Part shown: piece after piece, positions 45,085 to 53,466 of the stretch
How the letters are laid out: each line of letters begins with the position of its first letter
How positions within the stretch are numbered: position 1 is the first letter of the stretch
From: Rhizobium sp. L51/94
GTDB taxonomy: Bacteria; Pseudomonadota; Alphaproteobacteria; Rhizobiales; Rhizobiaceae
NCBI RefSeq assembly: GCF_019355555.1
Contig: NZ_CP072141.1
Location: forward strand, 2,722,001 to 2,786,000
Direction of reading: 5' to 3'
Length of the DNA: 64,000 nucleotides
Notes under the pieces: generated by a model
Told to the model about the DNA's origin: nothing
What the model saw: only the letters and a program-made list of their open reading frames with translations
Database searches by the model: none
Position numbers and translations under genes: made by a program

Positions 45085-47541
45085 TCAGTCCAGCGATTGG
45101 CAGGACTGCAGGTCGTAGAAACGGAAATCCGGCAGGGCGTCGGGCGCCATCGGCAGCGACGGCATGAACCTGACCAGCCGCGTCTCGCCTGCTGTAAGAT
45201 CGAATGCGTTGTCGGAATAGCGCCCGTCTGTCTCGCTCTCGATCATGACGAAAAGTGCAAGTCCGCTGGCGGTGAGCGTCATTTCGACCGCCCCGTCCTC
45301 CGCGCGCTCGATGCGCCGGACGCTGAGGCCCGATGGCTCGAGTTCCAGCGCCTTGTAGGTACCGTGGACATAGTGTCCCTGCCCGCCCATGCCGTTCGAA
45401 GCTGTGAATGTCCATCCGAGAAGGCAGCCGGGAGCAATCGCCGCAGCATCGACCTCGAAGGCAGTGACGGCAGCATCAGGACCGCAGGTCGCCTGCACCG
45501 ACGTCATCGGCCTGACCTCGCCGGACATGGTGATGATGTGCAGCGCCAGGTCGATGCTGACCTCGTCAAGCGTGTCGTTGACGACGGACATCCGGATCGT
45601 CGCCTTGTCCTCGCTCGGGATCGCGGCGACGGCGACAGGCTGGAAGAAGCGTCGCACCATGTAGTGCATCGCCTTCCAGCGCCCGCCATAATCGAGGCTG
45701 GACCACGACGCGACCGGCCAGGTGTCGTTCAGCTGCCAGTAAATCGTCCCCATGCAATGGGGCTTCAGCGAGCGCCAGTAATCGACCGCCGTCTGGATCG
45801 CCAGCGCCTGCTGGATCTGGCTGAGATAGACGAAATTGGCGAAATCCTTGGGGAAGCGGAAATAGCGGAACATCGTTGCCGCGATCCGCTGGTTGCCGCC
45901 GGCGTTCTTCTGGTGAAGCTCCATCACCGGCGATGCGACGTTCATGTCCTTCGGCTCGGCATAGGTCCGGATGACCGGCAGCGAGGTGTAGGACTGAAAG
46001 CCGAATTCCGAGCAGAAGCGCGGGCGCACGGAGCGGTAATTGTCAAAGCTCTTGTTCTCGTGCCAGACCGACCAGTAGTGCATGTCGCCGGAGCCATCGG
46101 CATGCCAGGCATCGCCGAAATCGAGATAGCCCGAGGCCGGGCTCGACGGCCACCAGATCGCCTCCGGCGCCGCCTGCTTCATGGCAAGCTCGATGGTCCG
46201 GTTGAGCCGGTCGTATGAGACCAGGTAGCGGTCGCGATCCTTGCGCGATTCCTCGAACCAGGTGAGAGCGCCCACCAGTTCGTTGTCGCCGCACCAGAGC
46301 GCGATCGAGGGATGGCTGGCCAGACGCTTTACCTGATACGTCACCTCGGCCGCGACATTGTCGAGAAAGTCCCCGGTCGAGGGATAGAGATTGCAGGCGA
46401 ACATGAAGTCCTGCCAGATCATCAGGCCAAGCCGGTCGCAGATGTCGTAGAACCAGCCGGCCTCGTAGAAGCCGCCGCCCCACACCCGGATCATGTTCAT
46501 GTGCACATCGGCTGCAGACTGCAGCAGGTCCTCGGTCTTTTCCCGGCTCGAGCGCGAGAACAGCGCATCGGCGGGGATCCAGTTGGCACCGCGGCAGAAG
46601 ATCTCGCGACCGTTGACCTTGAAGGCAAACCGGCTGCCGGCCGCATCCTTGTCGGTGATCAGTTCGATGGTGCGAAGACCGATCTGCCGTGTCACCACCT
46701 CGTTTCCGGTTTCGACCGACAGCCTGTAGAGCGCCTGCTCGCCGCTGCCGGCAGGCCACCAGAGCCTCGGTTCGTCGATATGGAAGACGTGGGTAATGGC
46801 GGTCTCGCCGGCCACCACGCCGCAATCAAGCCGCACCCGCTCGCCGTCCAATTCGAAATAGAGCTGTGCCACCCCCTGCCGGCCGGCAAACAAGGCCGCC
46901 GTCACCAGGAGATCGACGGTGCCGTCGTCGTTGTGCATCTGGCGCGTCGTCACGCTCTCGATCCGCGCCGTCTCCAGCCGGCGCAGCGCTACCGTGCCGT
47001 AAAGTCCGAGCGGCGCGATAGCGATATTCCAGTCCCAGCCGAAATGGCTCTGCGGCTTGCGCAGCATGTTGCCGTTGGCGATGGGCGAATTGCCGGGATG
47101 GTAGGGGATGTAGAAGGGCTGCTTCTCCTGCAAGGCGGCGCCGACTGCAATGCTGGAATGCAGCACGATGCTGAGCGTGTTTTCACCGGGTCGCAGAGCC
47201 TTGGAAACATCGGGACGATAGCGGCGAAAGCAATTGTCCGCCTCGAGCACGACGGTATCGTTGATCGTAACGGTCGCCACCGTATCGAGAGAGTCGATAT
47301 CGAGATACCAGTCGCCGTCGACCTTGCCGAGAACAAAGCGCCGTTGCAGAACCCAGTCACGATGCGCCACCCATTGGACGATCTCCTCGTTGCGCCCGAC
47401 ATAGGGATCGACAATGATGCCGGCCGCCTGCAGTGCCGAATGAACGTCGCCGGGGATCTGGATTTCAGCCTGGTGGTCACTGCCCGGCGATGTCAGCTGC
47501 CATGCGCCGGCGAGATCGATCGTAGTTTCTGTATCCGTCAT
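45085..47541 (-). CDS. Glycoside hydrolase family 2, beta-mannosidase-like
   Basis: The 818-residue product begins MTDTETTIDLAGAWQLTSPG (AGGA upstream of ATG 47541). Its order is a sugar-binding sandwich (about 1-180), an immunoglobulin-like domain, then a TIM barrel with acid/base Glu421 in WCGDNELVG and nucleophile Glu512 in FCSEFGFQS. The WCGDNE form, LWWPAGSGEQALYRL and NMIRVWGGGFYE are typical of the beta-mannosidase / exo-glucosaminidase branch of GH2. No signal peptide, so it cleaves imported oligosaccharides in the cytoplasm. A hairpin precedes it in the operon, so its expression may be lower than that of the transporter. Confidence 0.93.
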   Translation of the reverse strand: MTDTETTIDLAGAWQLTSPGSDHQAEIQIPGDVHSALQAAGIIVDPYVGRNEEIVQWVAHRDWVLQRRFVLGKVDGDWYLDIDSLDTVATVTINDTVVLEADNCFRRYRPDVSKALRPGENTLSIVLHSSIAVGAALQEKQPFYIPYHPGNSPIANGNMLRKPQSHFGWDWNIAIAPLGLYGTVALRRLETARIESVTTRQMHNDDGTVDLLVTAALFAGRQGVAQLYFELDGERVRLDCGVVAGETAITHVFHIDEPRLWWPAGSGEQALYRLSVETGNEVVTRQIGLRTIELITDKDAAGSRFAFKVNGREIFCRGANWIPADALFSRSSREKTEDLLQSAADVHMNMIRVWGGGFYEAGWFYDICDRLGLMIWQDFMFACNLYPSTGDFLDNVAAEVTYQVKRLASHPSIALWCGDNELVGALTWFEESRKDRDRYLVSYDRLNRTIELAMKQAAPEAIWWPSSPASGYLDFGDAWHADGSGDMHYWSVWHENKSFDNYRSVRPRFCSEFGFQSYTSLPVIRTYAEPKDMNVASPVMELHQKNAGGNQRIAATMFRYFRFPKDFANFVYLSQIQQALAIQTAVDYWRSLKPHCMGTIYWQLNDTWPVASWSSLDYGGRWKAMHYMVRRFFQPVAVAAIPSEDKATIRMSVVNDTLDEVSIDLALHIITMSGEVRPMTSVQATCGPDAAVTAFEVDAAAIAPGCLLGWTFTASNGMGGQGHYVHGTYKALELEPSGLSVRRIERAEDGAVEMTLTASGLALFVMIESETDGRYSDNAFDLTAGETRLVRFMPSLPMAPDALPDFRFYDLQSCQSLD

Positions 47542-47622
47542 GCCGTCATTTCCTAAATTCAACGCCGAAAGCGCCTCTCGCTCTTTCTTCGCTCAGTCCT
47601 CGGCCAGCTGGGCATGCCTCAG

Positions 47623-47638
47623 CGGCGCTGAAGCGCCG
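47623..47638 (-). other. Intercistronic hairpin between the ABC ATPase and GH2 genes
   Basis: CGGCGC, loop TGAA, GCGCCG: a perfect 6-bp stem in the 121-base gap. It has no T tract, so an RNA-processing or stabilising role is more likely than termination. Confidence 0.4.
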
Positions 47639-47662
47639 ACGGAGACCCGCAACCCCTCGCCC

Positions 47663-48754
47663 CTAGATCCGCAATTCTGTCGCAGCATCGAAGACCGAGG
47701 CCACGGACATATCGAAAATCAGCTTGATCGCCGCACCCGGCTTGAAGCGTCGCGCGCCGTTGATGCGCACCGACATGATGTGGCCGGCATGCTTGATCCA
47801 CAAAAGATTATCGGCCCCCATCGGCTCTTCGATATCGACGACCGCATCGTGGACTTCAGCACCGGGACCGGCGGCCTCGTTGACCCCGATATGCTCCGGA
47901 CGCAGCCCGAGCACGACCTTGCGACCCGCCACAAGCGGCTCGGAAGCCGCATAGCCGTCGAGCGTGAAGTCCACGCCGTTGGTCGTGAAGGCCACCTTGC
48001 CGTCCCGCTCGACCAGCTCGCCACGCAGGAAGTTCATCGACGGCGAGCCGATGAAGCCGGCGACGAACAGGTTGCGCGGCGCATTGTAGATCGTGGTGGG
48101 ATCGTCGAGTTGCTGGATGACGCCGTTCTTCATGATGGCGATGCGGTCGGCAAGCGTCAGAGCCTCGATCTGGTCGTGGGTGACGTAGATCATGGTGTTC
48201 TTCAGCGCATGGTGCAGGCGCTTGATTTCGACGCGCAGTTCGGAGCGCAGCTTTGCATCGAGATTGGACAGCGGTTCGTCGAACAGGAAGACATCGACGT
48301 CGCGCACCAGCGCCCGGCCGATGGCAACGCGCTGCCGCTGGCCGCCCGAGAGTTCGGCCGGCTTGCGCTTCAGCAGCGGCTGGATCTGCAGGATCTCGGC
48401 AGCCCTTGCGATGCGCTTTTCGATCTCCGCCTTCGGCAGACGCGCCACGCGGAGGCCGAAGGACAGGTTCTTTTCGACCGTCATCTGCGGATAGAGAGCG
48501 TAGGACTGGAACACCATGCCGATGCCGCGGTCCTTTGGCTCTTCCCAGGTGACGTTCTTGTCCTTGATGAAGATCTGGCCGTCGGAGATGTCCAGCAACC
48601 CGGCAATGCAATTCAAAAGCGTCGACTTGCCGCAGCCGGACGAGCCGAGAAGCACCAGGAACTCGCCGTCCGCGATTTCGAGGTTGAGGTTCTGCAGGAC
48701 ATTGACCGCGCCGAAATTGAGCGACAGATCGCGAATGGAAACACTGGATGTCAT
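47663..48754 (-). CDS. Sugar ABC transporter ATP-binding protein (UgpC/MsmK type)
   Basis: The 363-residue product has Walker A GSSGCGKST (37-45), signature ELSGGQRQRV, Walker B VFLFDEPLSNLD and the switch His in YVTHDQIEA. The C-terminal TOBE/OB region (for example VLGLRPEHIGV and MGADNLLWIKHAGH) is that of CUT1 carbohydrate transporters such as UgpC and MsmK. The frame is open far upstream, but the family start is ATG 48754, two bases after the permease stop. It energises the two permeases encoded directly upstream. Confidence 0.95.
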   Translation of the reverse strand: MTSSVSIRDLSLNFGAVNVLQNLNLEIADGEFLVLLGSSGCGKSTLLNCIAGLLDISDGQIFIKDKNVTWEEPKDRGIGMVFQSYALYPQMTVEKNLSFGLRVARLPKAEIEKRIARAAEILQIQPLLKRKPAELSGGQRQRVAIGRALVRDVDVFLFDEPLSNLDAKLRSELRVEIKRLHHALKNTMIYVTHDQIEALTLADRIAIMKNGVIQQLDDPTTIYNAPRNLFVAGFIGSPSMNFLRGELVERDGKVAFTTNGVDFTLDGYAASEPLVAGRKVVLGLRPEHIGVNEAAGPGAEVHDAVVDIEEPMGADNLLWIKHAGHIMSVRINGARRFKPGAAIKLIFDMSVASVFDAATELRI

Positions 48755-48756
48755 GA

Positions 48757-49695
48757 TCAACCCTTTACTGCGCCGGCGGCAATGCCCCGGACGAAAAGCC
48801 GTCCCGAGACGAAATAGACGATCAGCGGAACGAGGCCGGTGAGGATCGTCGCGGCCATATTGACGTTGTATTCCTTCACGCCCTGAACGGAATTGACGAT
48901 ATTGTTCAACTGCACCGTCATCGGATAGAGATCGGGCGTCGTGTAGACGACCCCGAACAGGAAGTCGTTCCAGATACCGGTGACCTGCAGGATCATCGCG
49001 ACGACGAAGATCGGCAGCGACATCGGCACCATGATCTTGAAGTAGATGCCCCAGAAGCCTGCGCCATCGACGCGGGCCGCCTTGAACAGTTCCTGCGGCA
49101 AGGATGTGAAGTAGTTGCGGAACAGCAGCGTCAGGATCGGCATGCCGAAGACAGAATGCACCAGCACCAGTCCCGTCAGCGAGCCGTAAAGCCCGATCGA
49201 GCGAAGCATGATGACGATCGGGTAGAGCATGACCTGATAAGGCACGAAGGCGCCGAAGATCAGGATCGTGAAGAACAGCTGCGCTCCCTTGAAGCGCCAG
49301 TTGGCGAGCGCGTAGCCGTTGACCGAGGCGATTGCGATCGAAATCAGCACCGACGGCAGGGTGATCCTGACAGAGTTCCAGAACCCGCGGCTCAGTCCGT
49401 CGCAATTCAGACCGGTGCAGGCGGAGGACCAGGCCTTCACCCAGGGCTCGAACGTAATCTCCATCGGCGGAGAGAAGATGTTGCCCATCCGGATCTCGGG
49501 CATACCCTTAAGCGACGTGACGATCATCACGTAGAGCGGCAGGAGATAGTAGGCCGCAACGACGAAGAGCGTGCCGTAGAGCATGATGTTGCGGGGCGAA
49601 ACGATCCGCCGGGGCTTGGCACCGCTCGGGCCGGAAAGCGTACGCGGTGCCGCCATGCCGGGGGCTAGTTGATTGACTGCGAGCACGTCAGGCAT
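48757..49695 (-). CDS. Sugar ABC transporter permease (MalG type)
   Basis: The 312-residue product begins MPDVLAVNQLAPGMAAPRTL; ATG 49695 has GGAGG upstream and overlaps the preceding permease stop by eight bases. About six membrane helices are seen; the EAA motif that contacts the ATPase is ELFKAARVDGAGFWGIYFKI. The C-terminus RLFVRGIAAGAVKG is the usual end of CUT1 MalG-type permeases. The protein forms the inner-membrane channel with the MalF-type partner. Confidence 0.95.
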   Translation of the reverse strand: MPDVLAVNQLAPGMAAPRTLSGPSGAKPRRIVSPRNIMLYGTLFVVAAYYLLPLYVMIVTSLKGMPEIRMGNIFSPPMEITFEPWVKAWSSACTGLNCDGLSRGFWNSVRITLPSVLISIAIASVNGYALANWRFKGAQLFFTILIFGAFVPYQVMLYPIVIMLRSIGLYGSLTGLVLVHSVFGMPILTLLFRNYFTSLPQELFKAARVDGAGFWGIYFKIMVPMSLPIFVVAMILQVTGIWNDFLFGVVYTTPDLYPMTVQLNNIVNSVQGVKEYNVNMAATILTGLVPLIVYFVSGRLFVRGIAAGAVKG

Positions 49696-50584
49696 TCTTC
49701 CGGCCTCCGCCAAATTCGAGGTAGGCCCATGGGACGACGACGATCACCACCGAGATCAACATCATCGTCGAGGCCGCGAAACCCTGACCGAGATTTTGCG
49801 CCAGGAACATGAGGTCGTAGACGTATTTGGCGGGAACTTCCGAAGCGATCCCGGGCCCGCCACCCGTCTGCGCGACAACCAGGTCGTAAAGTTTGACGAT
49901 GCCGCTGGTGATGATCACCAGCGTGGTGATGAAGACCGGACGCATCATCGGGATGATGATCAGCAGGTAGGTTTTCCACATCGGGATGCCGTCCACCCGG
50001 GCAGCCTTCCAGATATCCTCGTCGATACCGCGCAGGCCGGCGAGCATCAGGCACATGACGAGCCCGGTGCCTTGCCAGAGACCGGCGATCAGCACACCGT
50101 AGATGACAATTCTCTGGTCATAGAGCGGATCGAAGGTGAAGGTCGAAAAACCCAGGCTGCGCACGATGTGCTGGATGCCGAATTCCGGGTTGAGGATCCA
50201 CTGCCAGACAAGCCCCGTGACGATGAAGGACATCGCGAACGGGTAGAGGAAGATCGTTCGAAACGTGTTTTCGAACCGGATCTTCTGGTCCATCAGGGCC
50301 GCCAGCAGGAAGCCGATCAGCAGGCTGAAGATCAGCGACAATATTCCGTAGATCGCCAGGTTCTCGATGGAGATCAGCCAGCGCTGCGTCCCCCACAGCC
50401 GGCGGTACTGGTCCAGCCCGACGAAATTGAGCCGGGGCAAAAGCTTCGAGTTGGTGAACGAATAAACGACGGTCCAGATCGTTCCGCCGGTGAAGACGCA
50501 GAGCGCCGTCAGGATCATCGGGATGGAAGCGACCTTGGCGTTGAGATTTTTGAAAAGCTGCCTCGGGCGAGCATTCTGGGGCAT
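49688..50584 (-). CDS. Sugar ABC transporter permease (MalF type)
   Basis: The 298-residue product begins MPQNARPRQLFKNLNAKVAS and has about six membrane helices. The EAA loop reads DEDIWKAARVDGIPMWKTYL, typical of MalF/UgpA partners of CUT1 importers. The segment TNSKLLPRLNFVGLDQYRRL is the conserved periplasmic lead-in of this family. Overlap with the next permease shows strict co-translation. It lies 65 bases after the substrate-binding protein, with a strong hairpin between. Confidence 0.95.
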   Translation of the reverse strand: MPQNARPRQLFKNLNAKVASIPMILTALCVFTGGTIWTVVYSFTNSKLLPRLNFVGLDQYRRLWGTQRWLISIENLAIYGILSLIFSLLIGFLLAALMDQKIRFENTFRTIFLYPFAMSFIVTGLVWQWILNPEFGIQHIVRSLGFSTFTFDPLYDQRIVIYGVLIAGLWQGTGLVMCLMLAGLRGIDEDIWKAARVDGIPMWKTYLLIIIPMMRPVFITTLVIITSGIVKLYDLVVAQTGGGPGIASEVPAKYVYDLMFLAQNLGQGFAASTMMLISVVIVVVPWAYLEFGGGRKNA

Positions 50585-50616
50585 GGGGGCCTCGCGGTCC
50601 TGTCTCGGAAAGAGTG

Positions 50617-50637
50617 GCCGGCCCTGCGGGGGCCGGC
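50617..50637 (-). other. GC-rich hairpin between the binding-protein and permease genes
   Basis: GCCGGCCC (50617-50624) pairs with GGGCCGGC (50630-50637) around a 5-base loop. It follows the binding-protein stop by 12 bases and has no T tract. Such stems usually protect the abundant binding-protein message and reduce downstream expression. Confidence 0.55.
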
Positions 50638-50649
50638 ACCAAAGCGAGC

Positions 50650-51888
50650 TTATTCGGCGCTGCCGATGATTTCGGCATAGCTCTTTTGCGCATCTTCGGG
50701 CTTGATGCTGGCGTCATTGAAGAACTGCGTCATCAGGTTGTTGAGCTGCGTCGTCGTGTCCGGAGTAATCAGTTCGTCCGTGCTTTTGACGACATTGCCC
50801 TTCTTCAGGACAGCCAGCCCCTTCTTCATGCAGTCATTGGCAGCCGTCAGGTCGACGTCGCCACGAACTGGCATGGAACCCTTCTTGAGATTGAAGGCGA
50901 GTTGGCCTGCAGGCGACATCATCACAGAGGCGAGCACTTCCTGCGCCTTGGACTGGTCGACGTTGGCAAGCTTGGGGAAGTAGATCGAATCCCCGCCCGT
51001 GCTGATGTACGGATCGGCGGCACCGAGATCGACGAGGCATGTATAGTCCTTGCCGGCGACCTGGTTGGCGACCTGGAACTCGCCCTGCGCCCAGTCGCCC
51101 ATCGACTGCGCCCCGGCCTTACCGGTGATCACGAGGTTGGTTGCCTGGTTCCAGTCCTGCACGTTGGAACCCTTGGCCAGCTTGCGGGCGTCGTCCGCAG
51201 CCTTGAAGATCTTGGCCATCTCCGGACCGGCCGCTGCCTTTGCGTCCTTCTTCTCATAGACATTGAGATAGAGGTCCTTGCCGCCGAGTGCGAGAAGCAG
51301 GTTGTTGAACAGTCCGGTGACCTGCCAGGACTGCTGACCCAGCGCCAGCGGAAGAATGCCGGCCTTTTGCAGCGCCGGACCGGCCGCGACGAATTCATCC
51401 CAGTTCTTCGGAACAGCAACGCCAGCCTTTTCGAAAGCTGCGTTCGACAGCCACAGCCACTGCCAGGCATGGATGTTGACCGGTACGCAATAGATCTTGC
51501 CATCGACGGTGCATCCGTCGAGAAGCGATGGCGGGTTGATGACTGATTTCCAGTTTTCCTTCATCGCGACATCGTTGAGATCGCGCATCAAGCCGGCCTG
51601 GACGAGCTCTTCTGCCTGCCGACCATGGTTGAACTGCGTGGCCCCCATCGGCTTGCCGCCGGTAATGCGCGAGACCATGATTGGCCGGGCTGTATCACCG
51701 GAACCGGCAATGGCACCGTCCACCCAATGGTTGCCTGTCGCATCGAATGCTTTCGCAAACTCCTTGACCGCCGCAGCCTCCCCGCCGGACGTCCACCAAT
51801 GCGTCACTTCAAGATCTGTGGCCTTCGCCGAAACGGCCGAAAGCGCCACGGAAGCCAGCATGGCGACCGTCAAAAAACGCATATTCAT
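50650..51888 (-). CDS. Sugar ABC transporter substrate-binding protein
   Basis: The 412-residue product has a Sec signal peptide (MNMRFLTVAMLASVALSAVS, cleaved after AKA or SA-KA near residue 23) and begins its mature part TDLEVTHWWTSGGE, as in CUT1 solute-binding proteins (family 1). The ligand pocket segment NIHAWQWLWLSN has several aromatic residues, suited to stacking with an oligosaccharide. GGGAGGAG precedes the ATG. It is the first gene of the operon and lies directly behind the proposed promoter and operator. The sugar is not identifiable from sequence; the GH2 and GH43 enzymes suggest mannose- or xylose-containing oligosaccharides. Confidence 0.95.
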   Translation of the reverse strand: MNMRFLTVAMLASVALSAVSAKATDLEVTHWWTSGGEAAAVKEFAKAFDATGNHWVDGAIAGSGDTARPIMVSRITGGKPMGATQFNHGRQAEELVQAGLMRDLNDVAMKENWKSVINPPSLLDGCTVDGKIYCVPVNIHAWQWLWLSNAAFEKAGVAVPKNWDEFVAAGPALQKAGILPLALGQQSWQVTGLFNNLLLALGGKDLYLNVYEKKDAKAAAGPEMAKIFKAADDARKLAKGSNVQDWNQATNLVITGKAGAQSMGDWAQGEFQVANQVAGKDYTCLVDLGAADPYISTGGDSIYFPKLANVDQSKAQEVLASVMMSPAGQLAFNLKKGSMPVRGDVDLTAANDCMKKGLAVLKKGNVVKSTDELITPDTTTQLNNLMTQFFNDASIKPEDAQKSYAEIIGSAE

Positions 51889-51904
51889 GAGTTCTCCTCC
51901 CTCA

Positions 51905-51918
51905 CTGAAACGTTACAG
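51905..51918. promoter_or_regulatory. LacI-type operator 1 (CTGAAACGTTACAG)
   Basis: Near-perfect 14-bp palindrome centred on CG, as LacI-family regulators prefer. It lies 17 bases before the binding-protein start codon and just downstream of the proposed -10 element, where bound repressor would block transcription. Confidence 0.65.
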
Positions 51919-51922
51919 TAAA

Positions 51923-51951
51923 AACGTAGAGCAATCGTTTTGAGGGCGCAA
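51923..51951 (-). promoter_or_regulatory. Predicted promoter of the sugar operon
   Basis: On the minus strand TTGCGC (51946-51951), 17 bases, TACGTT (51923-51928). Operator 1 lies immediately downstream. Confidence 0.45.
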
Positions 51952-52223
51952 CTACCTGGGTGCAATTTTCTCAGAAAAAAGCCCATCCTTCCCATTGTGA
52001 GCATCTACCAAGCAAAAATGAGTGTTGCGCTCAGCAAAAAGGCAAATCGGCTCCAGGCCGAAAATTATTATCAATACATTGATTTAATGTATTTTTCTGA
52101 GCTATTCGACCCCTTCATTTCGGTGGTTATTTCGCGGTCGCACAAATTTGCGGCATTGCAGCGGAGATAGGAGAGATGGAGAGCTCCCCTGAAGAAAGGC
52201 AAAATATGGGCTCGACAACGCAG

Positions 52224-52237
52224 CTGTATCGTTACAG
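52224..52237. promoter_or_regulatory. LacI-type operator 2 (CTGTATCGTTACAG)
   Basis: Shares 12 of 14 bases with operator 1 and has the same CG centre. It lies 34 bases upstream of the lacI-type gene's predicted -35 element, 319 bp from operator 1 centre to centre, a distance compatible with DNA looping and autoregulation. Confidence 0.6.
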
Positions 52238-52270
52238 ATTTAGGGCTTCAGATCGCCACCGGCCCATCCG

Positions 52271-52300
52271 TTGACGCTTGCGGTCCAAGCGCCATCATAT
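52271..52300 (+). promoter_or_regulatory. Predicted promoter of the LacI-family gene
   Basis: TTGACG (52271-52276), 18 bases, TCATAT (52295-52300), 33 bases before the ATG. Confidence 0.45.
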
Positions 52301-52333
52301 TAAGGCGTCCCATCAGGAACGGCGTTGGACAGC

Positions 52334-53374
52334 ATGGACAATCAAGAAAATTCAGAAGGAGACCGGCGCCCAGCCGCAATCCGCGAACGGCCGACCCTGA
52401 AAACCATCGCCTTCATGACGGGCCTCGGCATCACGACCGTTTCGAGAGCGTTGAAGGACGCCTCGGATATTGGTGCGGAAACGAAGGAACGGGTCAAAAT
52501 GGTCGCCCGCCAGCTCGGCTATCAGCCGAACCGCGCGGGTGTGCGCCTGCGCACCGGCAAGACCAACGTCATCGCCCTGGTGCTCAGCATTGACGAGGAA
52601 ATTCTCGGTTTCACCAGCCAGATGGTATTCGGCATCTCCGAGGTCCTATCCGGAACGCAGTATCACCTCGTGGTGACACCCTATTCCCACGACCGCGATC
52701 CGATGATTCCCGTCCGCTACATTCTCGATACGGGGTCGGCCGACGGCGTCATCATTTCGCGCACGGAGCCGGACGATCCGCGCGTCCGGTTGCTGGCCGA
52801 GCGCAACCTGCCCTTCGTCACCCATGGCCGCACAGACATGGGCATCGTCCACCCGTTCCATGATTTCGACAACGAGGCGTTCGCCGAGGAAGCGGTCAGG
52901 GCGCTCACCGCCAAGGGCCGCCGCCGCATTGCCCTGCTGCCTCCGCCGGCGCGGCTGTCCTATTACACCCACACGCGCAACGGCTTCCAGAGCGGCTTGC
53001 TCCGCTATGGTGCCGAGGAAGTCCCGCTGAAGATCACCATCGATGCGCCGCTGGAAGACATCCGCAACGCTGTCGAGCAGCTGATGCGCTCCCCGAATGC
53101 GCCGGACGGTATCGTCTCCACAGCCGGCGGAGGTGCCATTGCCGTCAATGCGGGCATCGAGGCAGCCGGCCTGCGGCTCGGACACGATATCGATATGGTC
53201 GCCAAGCAGTCGAGCCATATCCTGAACTGGATCAGGCCCGAGATCGTCACGATCTACGAGGACGTGCGTCACGCCGGCCGCGAACTGGCACGCTCGCTCA
53301 TCCGCAGCATCGACGGCACCGGGCCGGCCGAGCTGCAAAGCATCAGCGCCCCCGTCTGGCCGGACGCCTCGTAG
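52334..53374 (+). CDS. LacI-family transcriptional regulator of the sugar locus
   Basis: The 346-residue product has a LacI helix-turn-helix at about residues 21-66: [20 protein letters not shown], then [20 protein letters not shown] including the hinge helix. The rest is a periplasmic-binding-protein-like effector domain ([50 protein letters not shown]). ATG 52334 is preferred over the in-frame TTG 52325. It is divergent from the nine-gene sugar operon, and the paired palindromes in the gap are its likely targets. A terminator follows. Confidence 0.93.
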   Translation: MDNQENSEGDRRPAAIRERPTLKTIAFMTGLGITTVSRALKDASDIGAETKERVKMVARQLGYQPNRAGVRLRTGKTNVIALVLSIDEEILGFTSQMVFGISEVLSGTQYHLVVTPYSHDRDPMIPVRYILDTGSADGVIISRTEPDDPRVRLLAERNLPFVTHGRTDMGIVHPFHDFDNEAFAEEAVRALTAKGRRRIALLPPPARLSYYTHTRNGFQSGLLRYGAEEVPLKITIDAPLEDIRNAVEQLMRSPNAPDGIVSTAGGGAIAVNAGIEAAGLRLGHDIDMVAKQSSHILNWIRPEIVTIYEDVRHAGRELARSLIRSIDGTGPAELQSISAPVWPDAS

Positions 53375-53407
53375 ACGACGTCGCGACTTCAGCCGAACCC
53401 AACGAGA

Positions 53408-53446
53408 AGAGCCCGCCGAAACGCTTGGCGGGCTCTCTCATTTTTT
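53408..53446 (+). terminator. Intrinsic terminator of the LacI-family gene
   Basis: AGAGCCCGCC (53408-53417) pairs with GGCGGGCTCT (53427-53436), followed by CTCATTTTTT. It lies 34 bases past the stop, before the convergent gnd gene. Confidence 0.9.
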
Positions 53447-53466
53447 CCATGGCAGAGTGGCTGAAA

